Part shown: positions 1-5,966 of the stretch, piece by piece
Layout of the letters: every line of letters begins with the position of its first letter
How positions within the stretch are numbered: position 1 is the stretch's first letter
Position numbers and translations under genes: made by a program
From: JADFUS01 sp036653215
GTDB taxonomy: Bacteria > Bacteroidota > Bacteroidia > Bacteroidales > Rikenellaceae
Direction of reading: 5' to 3'
Assembly: GCA_036653215.1 (NCBI GenBank)
Contig: JAVVUK010000084.1
Span: forward strand, 1-6,879
DNA: 6,879 nucleotides
The notes under the pieces: model-generated
Database searches by the model: none
What the model was told of the DNA's origin: nothing
What the model saw: only the letters and a program-made list of their open reading frames with translations

Positions 1-167
1 CATTTCCCGAATTTATACAGCATGACAACATGGATTGCGGTGTGGCGTGTGTGAAGATCATCGCCGCAAAAGCGACTCCAATAATAAAACAATATAATGT
101 TGAATTTTGCAAGGCTCGCTTAATGAAGAAAAGCGGAGCGTACATAAAGTACGTGAGCATTTTATGA
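1..167 (+). pseudogene. Remnant of a C39 peptidase N-terminus, open at the window edge
   Basis: The frame whose codons start at position 3 is open at the left edge and ends with TGA at 165-167. Its first 22 or so residues contain QHDNMDCGVACVKI, the C39 cysteine-peptidase signature: a conserved Gln, then the catalytic Cys in DCG. In Bacteroidota this motif sits near the N-terminus of bacteriocin or peptide ABC exporters, roughly 700 residues long, where it cleaves double-glycine leader peptides. Here similarity stops just after KIIA. The normal continuation (usually a Tyr-rich YYG segment) is absent, as are the catalytic His and Asp, the membrane domain and the ATPase. The remaining ~32 codons run into the inverted-repeat element at 84-208 and look like chance translation. 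I infer a gene truncated by rearrangement or element insertion. The start codon lies to the left of the window. A functional short peptide is possible but unlikely. Confidence 0.72.
62..76 (+). repeat. 15-bp direct repeat, left copy
   Basis: CGCCGCAAAAGCGAC occurs here and again at 179-193 in the same orientation, with no mismatch. This copy lies at the point where C39 similarity ends, just outside the inverted-repeat element; the second lies within its right end. It may be the tail of a truncated neighbouring copy of the same repeat, or a recombination scar. Confidence 0.6.
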
Positions 168-208
168 GTTGAGCACAACGCCGCAAAAGCGACATTAGAT
201 TGTTTTAT
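84..208. repeat. 125-bp element with 17-bp terminal inverted repeats (MITE-like or dispersed intergenic repeat)
   Basis: ATAAAACAATATAATGT at 84-100 is matched in inverted orientation by ACATTAGATTGTTTTAT at 192-208, 16 of 17 positions. Inside are further stems: GCTCGCTT (114-121) against AAGCGGAGC (131-139, one bulge), and CGTAC-ATAAA-GTACG (139-153). The transcript could fold into a branched structure on either strand. I see no target-site duplication at the ends. Sequences resembling the inner GTAC-palindrome part seem familiar from intergenic repeats of Bacteroidales, but that is recall and unverified. The right end overlaps the stop codon of the lipoprotein gene, and the element lies between two convergent reading frames, so it may act as a bidirectional 3' end. 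Confidence 0.6.
179..193 (+). repeat. 15-bp direct repeat, right copy
   Basis: This is an exact copy of the 15 bases at 62-76. It includes a small CGC-AAAA-GCG palindrome and overlaps the start of the right terminal inverted repeat at 192. Confidence 0.6.
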
Positions 209-834
209 GAGAAGATGAGGTATTGACCATCATACTCCAATGTCACCATAACCGCATATGCAAGGTATTCAATTGTGAATGTGCGAGCTTTACGATTTGT
301 ATCTGTGGGACTATGCCACATCATAACACCTTGATATTCATATATCTTACCCCACGTACCAGTCTCGACCTCACGTCCATCCAACTCGATGGTATAGGTG
401 TAATCATCATTTAGAATTAGAGAATAGCTATTTTTGTATGTATTGTTAGAGATGTATTTATTAGGGAGCAGAGGCTTATCACACTTCTGAAGTCTTGTCA
501 TAGATAAAGAATTGTCTATTATGAAAGTCTCTTGATCTTGTGAAGGGTCATAAACCAATCTACCTCGCACCTTACAATATAGCTCTTTACTACTTACATG
601 AATGGTGCTATTTATCTTCTCGTTTATAGAACGAGAATTTGCAACGTCAAACTCATAATGATAACTTTTAGCATTTGAGCAATCGGTGAACGTGTTGCTC
701 TCAAGGTTAAGCACTCCACTAAAAAAGAAATTTGTAGTGTCAGCAGGGTTTATAGACGATGATTTTGTCTTCGTGCCACTACCGCCACAACCCACCAACA
801 GCAGAAAAGCGAAAATCAGAATTCCTTTTTTCAT
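205..834 (-). CDS. Putative lipoprotein, unknown function
   Basis: This encodes 209 residues. The N-terminus is a lipoprotein signal: two Lys, a hydrophobic run, then the lipobox LLVGC with Cys16 as the lipidated residue, followed by a Gly/Ser/Thr linker to about residue 35. I infer envelope anchoring on the periplasmic side or surface. The rest looks beta-rich. Residues 36-62 (a SGVL...FTDCSNAKSY pattern) and 138-163 (LILNDDYTYTIE...GTWGK) faintly recall the small barrel domains of NlpE-like lipoproteins, but too weakly for a name. Three further Cys (52, 87, 118) could form a disulfide. The start lies 3 bp past the stop of the hydrolase gene, so it is probably the last gene of the operon. 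Its TAA stop at 205-207 falls inside the inverted-repeat element, so the native C-terminus may have been altered. Confidence 0.8.
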   Translation of the reverse strand: MKKGILIFAFLLLVGCGGSGTKTKSSSINPADTTNFFFSGVLNLESNTFTDCSNAKSYHYEFDVANSRSINEKINSTIHVSSKELYCKVRGRLVYDPSQDQETFIIDNSLSMTRLQKCDKPLLPNKYISNNTYKNSYSLILNDDYTYTIELDGREVETGTWGKIYEYQGVMMWHSPTDTNRKARTFTIEYLAYAVMVTLEYDGQYLIFS

Positions 835-837
835 ATC

Positions 838-1650
838 TTATTTTATCTTATCTACAAATTCTGTGAGAGCAGCAATTGAAGCTTCTGCATCTTCTATTAT
901 GCCCATATGTCCCGAATTTTCAAGCCACACGACAGATGCTTTGGGATGACGTGCCGCAAGCTCCTTAGCATATGTAACAGGGATATAGTCGTCTGCCATA
1001 CCGAAGATGAACATCAAAGGTTGAGACATCTCTTCCAAGAAAGTATTCATATCTTCTCTTTGCGCCATGCCTTTCAGCAACGCTATTATTCCGTCATCGT
1101 CAGTCTCAAGGATGTTACGAGTGAGGTCGTCTATGACTTCCGAGTAATAGGCTCTATTTACCTTAGCAAAGGTGTTTCCGGGATTACTCTTGGCAAGCAT
1201 CTCTTTACGTCCCGAAGAGATTATATTTATCTCACGTTCTCGGTTCGCCTTTTTCTCTGGGGTATCGGCATCAGGAGTAGAGTGAAACAACACCAAGCCA
1301 CTGAGCATCTCGTTATATTTCTTGGCAAATGCCAAAGCCACATACCCACCCATAGAATGCCCCACAAGAGTGCACTTTTTGATGTCGAGCTGCACCAAAA
1401 GGCTTTGAAGGGTATCAGCGACATATTCCATAGTGTGAATTTGGTGACGAGTCTCACTAATTCCGTGTCCAGGAATATCAAAGGCTATAACTCTACATTT
1501 CGACTTTAGAGCCTCAAGAATATCCTCCCATATATCAGCCGTTTCGAGGTATCCATGTATAAAGACCACCACCTTATCACCTTGACGGCTATCGATAAAT
1601 CGTATTGCCGTATCGTTTGCAAGAGCAAACTTATGTTGTAATTCAGCCAT
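838..1650 (-). CDS. Alpha/beta hydrolase fold protein
   Basis: This is a 270-residue single-domain alpha/beta hydrolase with no signal peptide, so presumably cytoplasmic. All family landmarks are in order: an HG oxyanion motif at 32-33 (VVFIHGY), FDIPGHG around 57-63, the nucleophile elbow GHSMGG with Ser99, a helical cap roughly at 125-205, the acid Asp in FGMADDYIP (Asp220 or Asp221), and the catalytic His248 in NSGHMG. The triad is intact, so an active serine hydrolase is expected. The fold is close to the broad esterase/lipase and MhpC-like group, and substrate cannot be told from sequence: an ester, thioester, lactone or lipid are all possible. The ATG shares one base with the upstream DUF721 stop (TAATG on the minus strand), which supports both this start and translational coupling. 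The next gene starts 3 bp after its stop. Confidence 0.93.
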   Translation of the reverse strand: MAELQHKFALANDTAIRFIDSRQGDKVVVFIHGYLETADIWEDILEALKSKCRVIAFDIPGHGISETRHQIHTMEYVADTLQSLLVQLDIKKCTLVGHSMGGYVALAFAKKYNEMLSGLVLFHSTPDADTPEKKANREREINIISSGRKEMLAKSNPGNTFAKVNRAYYSEVIDDLTRNILETDDDGIIALLKGMAQREDMNTFLEEMSQPLMFIFGMADDYIPVTYAKELAARHPKASVVWLENSGHMGIIEDAEASIAALTEFVDKIK

Positions 1651-1943
1651 TAAAATACAGATATAAATGTTATATACTTCTCACCCGCTTTCTCGTTGAG
1701 CTTCTCTAAAACCTCTCTGCGACGCACAAAAAGCTCATTTCGTGCCGCTGCAGAAGAGAAATGAACGTGTAACTTCCTATCTCGAATAAACATCTTAGTT
1801 GTGTAGTCAGCAATCTGCTTACCCACAACCTGCTGCCACGAGCCCATTATAGCAATCTCCTTCATGCCGTTGCTTAGAGAGGAGTCTGTTATTTTAAGTT
1901 CATTCATGAGATCTCCTATTCGAACAGGATATTTACGTCGCAT
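1650..1943 (-). CDS. DUF721 / DciA-like protein
   Basis: This is a 97-residue protein that fits the short Bacteroidota form of DUF721. Diagnostic positions include W36 with the following QQVVGKQIADYT, then IRDRKLHVHFSSAAARNEL, a basic RRREVLEKLNEK helix and the C-terminal ITFISVF strand. The founding member of the family, DciA, operates on the replicative helicase DnaB in bacteria lacking DnaC/DnaI. By family this protein may help load or position DnaB, but many DUF721 proteins are untested, and this one is the KH-like domain with almost nothing else. Stops overlap starts by one base on both sides: the protease TAA shares a base with this ATG, and this TAA shares a base with the hydrolase ATG. 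That fixes the start and implies coupled translation. The DciA role is inferred from homology. Confidence 0.85.
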   Translation of the reverse strand: MRRKYPVRIGDLMNELKITDSSLSNGMKEIAIMGSWQQVVGKQIADYTTKMFIRDRKLHVHFSSAAARNELFVRRREVLEKLNEKAGEKYITFISVF

Positions 1944-3613
1944 TACTTTTTGCTTGTTGACACGTTAGTTAATATGTTTTCGTACTCTTTGTTGTTAGAC
2001 AACACCTCCACCGCCTTAAGCACAGTCTTGTCGCTCTTAGCGACCTTCTCCACACGTCCAACTTGGTAGTAATAACGTCCCACGATAGTACTCTCAAGCA
2101 TCTCTTTTATGGCATTTTTATTTTCCAACAACGATTTTTGGCGATCTTTATGTTTCAACACCGCCTCTATATTTTTTATATCTTCTTCAATAGAAGCATA
2201 GATCTTCTCTTTCTTAGCCGACTCTATAAGTTTTGTGAGGTTATCTTCAGACTTAGACGAAAACTCAATGTCCTTATCCGCTATATATTTACAAAATTTG
2301 TCGTATTCGGCATCCGAAAGTTTAAAATCTATCGCCGGAGCTTGCCTATGTGTTTTGTAATAATCTATTGAATAATCATCAAAATATCCACGTGCATATA
2401 TGCTTGCTACAAATATAGAGATAAAATCGGGTTCCATCACTATATCTGGCATTATGCCACCTCCGTCATAGACCTTACGTCCTTTTAAAGTCTTAAATTC
2501 GGAGATCAAAGAGTCGGGCACATTACCCACACTTCCGTCTTCATTGCGATGTGAATAGTCGAGTGCTTGTATGCAACGTCCACTGGGTATATAATACTTT
2601 GCTGTTGTCACCTTTAACATCGATCCATAGCCCACTTCTTTTGTTGCTTGGACAAGTCCTTTTCCAAAGCTACGACCACCAAGTATCACTGCACGATCCA
2701 TATCTTGAAGAGAGCCTGCGACAATCTCACTCGCTGAGGCAGAACTGCTATTTATCAAAATGGCAAGTGGCAAAGTCGGCTCAATAGGTGTTGAAGACGT
2801 TGTGTAAGACTTGTTATTAGAGTTTATCTTTCCTTTTGTATCTACTACCGTTGTGCCCTTAGGGACAAAAAGACCTACTATATTTACAGCCTCGTCAATT
2901 ATACCACCTCCATTGTCACGCAAGTCGATAACAAGACCTCGTAACTTACCTGTTGATTTTAGATTTTCAAGTGCGGCTTTAACTTCAGCAGCTCCATTTT
3001 GTGAGAAGTTGCTGAAAGCGATATACCCTATTGAGTCATTTATGAAACCGCTATATTCAACAGGCGATATTTTCACCACCTCACGACGTATGTTATGTTC
3101 TTTTGTTTCTCCTGTAAGGAGGCTTTTTATCTTTATCTTAACTATTGTATTTGGCGTACCTTTCATCTTATCACTAAGATCCCCCACCTTAGCTTTTTTC
3201 ATATCTACACCGTCAATAGAGATTATGGTGTCCCCACCCCTCACCCCAGCGTTATCCATTGGGAAGCCTTTGTATGTAGATTCTATTATTCCATATGTGT
3301 CATTGTCACGTTTGCGTATCAGAGCTCCCACGCCACCATATTTGCCCGTTGTGGCAAACTTAAAGCCGTCCATATCTTTCTCCGAGAAGTATTCGGTATA
3401 AGGGTCTAACCCTTCAAGCATGGCATCTAAGGCTTTTCGCACTATGACATCGTTGTTTACACTATCGACATACATTATGTTAACCCCCTTAAAGACATTA
3501 AAAAATATCTCAAGGTTTTTTCCTGCTTTAAAGTCATCCCCATTTTTTGACGAGGTAGTCAAAGAGATAAAGAGTAGCGATATGGCTACAAATAGTACAT
3601 TTCTAATTTTCAT
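1943..3613 (-). CDS. S41 family C-terminal processing peptidase (CTP type)
   Basis: This encodes 556 residues, a usual length for Bacteroidota CTPs. A Sec signal peptide spans about 1-22 with no lipobox, so the enzyme is likely periplasmic. In order: a helical N-terminal region with the LDPYTEYF motif (69-76), a PDZ domain around 90-165 (starting GGVGA, with NAGVRGGDTIISIDG), the S41 core beginning near 195 (SIGYIAFSNF; VIDLRDNGGG at 228-237), and the catalytic stretch. SSSASASEI at 289-297 holds Ser293, SFGKGLVQ holds Lys318 and Gln322. The spacing Ser+25=Lys, +4=Gln equals that of Bacillus CtpB, so the triad is intact. The last 150 residues are mainly charged helices. The family cleaves proteins near their C-termini after PDZ recognition of the tail; the substrate here is unknown. 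The gene begins 5 bp after the membrane-protein gene ends and overlaps the DUF721 gene by one base. Confidence 0.95.
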   Translation of the reverse strand: MKIRNVLFVAISLLFISLTTSSKNGDDFKAGKNLEIFFNVFKGVNIMYVDSVNNDVIVRKALDAMLEGLDPYTEYFSEKDMDGFKFATTGKYGGVGALIRKRDNDTYGIIESTYKGFPMDNAGVRGGDTIISIDGVDMKKAKVGDLSDKMKGTPNTIVKIKIKSLLTGETKEHNIRREVVKISPVEYSGFINDSIGYIAFSNFSQNGAAEVKAALENLKSTGKLRGLVIDLRDNGGGIIDEAVNIVGLFVPKGTTVVDTKGKINSNNKSYTTSSTPIEPTLPLAILINSSSASASEIVAGSLQDMDRAVILGGRSFGKGLVQATKEVGYGSMLKVTTAKYYIPSGRCIQALDYSHRNEDGSVGNVPDSLISEFKTLKGRKVYDGGGIMPDIVMEPDFISIFVASIYARGYFDDYSIDYYKTHRQAPAIDFKLSDAEYDKFCKYIADKDIEFSSKSEDNLTKLIESAKKEKIYASIEEDIKNIEAVLKHKDRQKSLLENKNAIKEMLESTIVGRYYYQVGRVEKVAKSDKTVLKAVEVLSNNKEYENILTNVSTSKK

Positions 3614-3618
3614 AATTA

Positions 3619-4068
3619 TTATCTGCGTTTCATTTCTATGGTATATGCCGTCTTGACTATTGCTCTACGTGAACCGTCGAATACCGTTTGGTCGCCAATA
3701 ATATAGACACGCACGCCATCGTCCATTTTCATAAATAGCCTATCTGAAAATTCATCTGCACGGAAGAAAGCGACCTCGTCCCCCTCACGTTCCACTTCGT
3801 GATAGCCCACAGTTTTCATCGCTTCAACGACCTCACTCATAGGCATATTAAATATCACCTTTTTTGTCGTTGAGATCAATGGATATACAAGAGACAAGGC
3901 AATAATAACACAACACATCATTATTCCTCTGTTGCTTGTCATCACCTCGATGAACGAATAATCCTGCATCTCATTATAGCCAGCCAATGAAAGTAACGCA
4001 TAAACGAGAGCAAAAAGTATAACGAAATAACATAAATATTTTAGTGCTCTAAGAAGGTATGTTTTCAT
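3619..4068 (-). CDS. Two-helix membrane protein, unknown function
   Basis: I do not recognise this 149-residue protein. It has two predicted transmembrane helices, about 10-29 (LKYLCYFVILFALVYALL) and 48-66 (GIMMCCVIIALSLVYPLI). Between them is a short loop with several acidic residues. The first residues (MKTYLLRALK) are basic, which by the positive-inside rule puts both termini in the cytoplasm. The 80-residue soluble tail (70-149) alternates charged strands and turns (EREGDEVAFFRA, DGVRVYIIGDQTVF) and may be a small alpha/beta domain. It is the first gene of the minus-strand operon, 5 bp before the S41 protease gene, and follows a good -7 promoter element. The neighbourhood suggests an envelope-linked role, but nothing more specific is supported. 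Confidence 0.8.
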   Translation of the reverse strand: MKTYLLRALKYLCYFVILFALVYALLSLAGYNEMQDYSFIEVMTSNRGIMMCCVIIALSLVYPLISTTKKVIFNMPMSEVVEAMKTVGYHEVEREGDEVAFFRADEFSDRLFMKMDDGVRVYIIGDQTVFDGSRRAIVKTAYTIEMKRR

Positions 4069-4086
4069 ATTCTTTATTTTTTATTA

Positions 4087-4116
4087 TTGCAAATATAGTA
4101 AATAATTATAATTTTG
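4087..4116 (+). promoter_or_regulatory. Bacteroidetes-type promoter for the C69 dipeptidase gene
   Basis: TAATTTTG at 4109-4116 matches the -7 consensus TAnnTTTG exactly, and TTG at 4087-4089 lies 19 bp upstream, in the range known for the -33 box. Transcription should start near 4122-4124. That leaves a leader of only about 8 nt before the ATG at 4131 but about 26 nt before the ATG at 4149, which bears on start choice. Confidence 0.55.
4090..4097 (-). promoter_or_regulatory. Bacteroidetes -7 element for the minus-strand operon
   Basis: On the minus strand this reads TATATTTG, an exact match to the Bacteroidetes -7 consensus TAnnTTTG. It lies 21 bp before the ATG of the membrane-protein gene. 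I see no clear -33 TTG at the expected distance, so it may be weak or need an activator. It abuts the -33 element of the opposing promoter. Confidence 0.5.
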
Positions 4117-4130
4117 TTGAATTAATATAG

Positions 4131-5759
4131 ATGAAACCTTTTTTAAAAATGAGAAAACTAATTCTATCCACCTTATTTATCATTCTCTTTGGGACAATTT
4201 CCTTTGCCCAAAGGGTAAAAATAGACCCTTACACAGGGGCTAACTTCGCCGAGAGCTGCACCTCTATTGTTGTAGGGAAAAACGCCTCTACCGACGGCTC
4301 TACCATGACTTCACACACCTGTGACGGCAATTATCGTGCTTGGCTTAACATCGCCCCACGTAAAAAATTTGCCACTAATCACAAAGACACCGTTCTTTGG
4401 GGCCTTCTAAACACAGAAGAAGTGCACGACACAAGAGGCGTAACCGTAAAAGGTACTATTCCCTCAATACCCGAAACGTATGCCTACCTAAACACCGCTT
4501 ATCCATGTATGAACGAGAAGCAACTTGCCATTGGTGAAGCTACTTTCTCTGGACGAGGAGAGTTGATAAACACAAATGGCTTATTTCTTATCGAGGAGCT
4601 CGAACGTATAGTACTACAACGCACCACCACAGCTCGTGAGGCTATTGCTCTCATCGGTAAGTTAGTCGCTGAATACGGATATGGAGACGAGGGTGAGACA
4701 CTCACTATCATAGACCCAAATGAGACATGGATGCTTGAGATTGTAGGGTCTGGCACCAAAGGAAAGCCTTCTGCTCTATGGGCAGCACAACGCATTCCGG
4801 ACGATCATGTAGGTATCACAGCCAATATATCTCGAATTGGGGAGATTGATTTTAACAACCCCGACTATTTCATGTATAGTGCCGACCTTAAGGATCGTTC
4901 TAAGAAATTGGGCTATTGGGACGGTAAAGAGACATTTAAATTTTACAAAGTATCAAGCGGAGAAAAGCCATTTCAAATACGTGAGTTTTTCGTACTTAAC
5001 GCCCTTGCTCCTTCTTTAAAGTTAAGCATGGATGCTGATGAACTTCCTTTTTCTGTTAAACCCGATAAGAAAGTGTCGCCACAACAAGTGTTAGCTTTCT
5101 TCCGTGAGACTTATGAAGGCACAGAGTGGGATATGTGTAAGAACCTAAAGGTCACTGTTAAAACAAAAGACGAAAACGGAAAAGACACAACCAAAGTGAT
5201 CACTTCTCCTATTGTCAACAATTGGTCGACACGTGATTTTCAAAATCTTGCAAATGCGCTACAACCAGACGCTATAAAGTTTAACCGCACGGTAGCTGTT
5301 TGTTGGTGTTCTTATTCACAAATCATACAATGTCGTTCTTGGCTACCAGATGAAATTGGTGCTGTTGCTTATTTTGCCTTTGACAATCCAGGACAAAGCC
5401 CTCGTATTCCTATATATGCAGGAACGTTAAACTTACCTGAAAGCTTTGGTGTGAGCGGACAATTTCGCTATCGCACTGACGCTGCACAATGGCAATTTCG
5501 TGAAGCAAATCGCCTTGCACAAGTTGCTTGGGGGAAGACACGAGGAGCAATGGAAAGCGAAGTTTCTGCCTTTGAGACAAAGATGTTTACAGAGATGCCA
5601 GCACTTGAGGAGCGAGCTCAAAGCCTTATAAAAGAGGGTAAAGCGCAAGAGGCTAAAGAACTTGTAACACGTTACACACACGATTTTTCAGCCGCCACTA
5701 TGACACGTTGGCAAGAACTAAAAGCTAAGTATTGGGCTCGTTTTGCCAGAGGCTTTTAG
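4131..5759 (+). CDS. Secreted C69 family dipeptidase
   Basis: This is a 542-residue peptidase C69 (dipeptidase A-like, Ntn-hydrolase fold). A signal peptide ends at about residue 27 (ISFAQ) and a short propeptide leads to Cys43 in ESCTSIVVGKNASTDGS, the expected catalytic nucleophile that becomes the N-terminal residue after processing. The following SHTCDGNYR is a family hallmark. Later blocks typical of the family include AIGEATFSGRGEL (133-145), EYGYGDEGETLTIIDPNETWMLEI (181-204) and the C-terminal domain with VCWCSYSQ and a PIYAG-like stretch. Enzymes of this family release dipeptides or cleave short peptides; here probably in the periplasm. The ATG at 4149 (residue 7, MRKLIL) gives a cleaner signal peptide, a more normal leader length and an A-rich upstream stretch, so it may be the true start. 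The gene is monocistronic, ending 24 bp before a terminator. Confidence 0.93.
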   Translation: MKPFLKMRKLILSTLFIILFGTISFAQRVKIDPYTGANFAESCTSIVVGKNASTDGSTMTSHTCDGNYRAWLNIAPRKKFATNHKDTVLWGLLNTEEVHDTRGVTVKGTIPSIPETYAYLNTAYPCMNEKQLAIGEATFSGRGELINTNGLFLIEELERIVLQRTTTAREAIALIGKLVAEYGYGDEGETLTIIDPNETWMLEIVGSGTKGKPSALWAAQRIPDDHVGITANISRIGEIDFNNPDYFMYSADLKDRSKKLGYWDGKETFKFYKVSSGEKPFQIREFFVLNALAPSLKLSMDADELPFSVKPDKKVSPQQVLAFFRETYEGTEWDMCKNLKVTVKTKDENGKDTTKVITSPIVNNWSTRDFQNLANALQPDAIKFNRTVAVCWCSYSQIIQCRSWLPDEIGAVAYFAFDNPGQSPRIPIYAGTLNLPESFGVSGQFRYRTDAAQWQFREANRLAQVAWGKTRGAMESEVSAFETKMFTEMPALEERAQSLIKEGKAQEAKELVTRYTHDFSAATMTRWQELKAKYWARFARGF

Positions 5760-5783
5760 AAGTCTATTTAAATTTTATTTTAG

Positions 5784-5817
5784 GAGACAGTTGAAAAATT
5801 TCGACTGTCTCTTTTTT
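5784..5817 (+). terminator. Intrinsic terminator after the dipeptidase gene
   Basis: GAGACAGT (5784-5791) pairs with ACTGTCTC (5804-5811). The stem extends inward through a T-G wobble and three or four more pairs to a tiny AT loop, then comes a run of six T at 5812-5817. It closes the dipeptidase transcript and should shield the downstream repeat array from read-through. Confidence 0.9.
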
Positions 5818-5966
5818 GTGTAAACACGCTCTTTATATTACAACAAATAATTGTAATGTAATTGTAACACTCATTGTAAATTGTAAGAATATAATAACAT
5901 AACAATGCTCCATACACACCACCAACAAGACATAGTAATAATTATAACACTTAAAACACTATGAAT
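5818..5966. other. AT-rich non-coding lead-in with scattered TTGTAA copies
   Basis: I see no credible gene here. TTGTAA occurs at 5851, 5862, 5874 and 5881. The first spacing is 11 bp as in the array, then 12 and 7, so phase is lost. From 5887 to 5966 the motif is absent and the sequence is A/C-rich. This may be a decayed edge of the array or a separate cluster of sites. Confidence 0.6.
5837..5857. promoter_or_regulatory. Dyad of the array hexamer (possible binding site)
   Basis: ATTACAA (5837-5843) and TTGTAAT (5851-5857) form a perfect inverted repeat around 7 bases. It is the only place beside the array where the array hexamer faces an inverted copy of itself. Operator function is an inference only. 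Confidence 0.35.

Noticed and set aside
907..1509. 200-codon open frame on the plus strand
   Set aside because: It lies antisense to the alpha/beta hydrolase, whose full set of motifs is intact. The antisense translation has no recognisable domain and an unlikely composition.
2811..3409. Plus-strand open frames opposite the S41 protease
   Set aside because: They are shadows of a well-supported gene with intact triad, and their translations show no family features.
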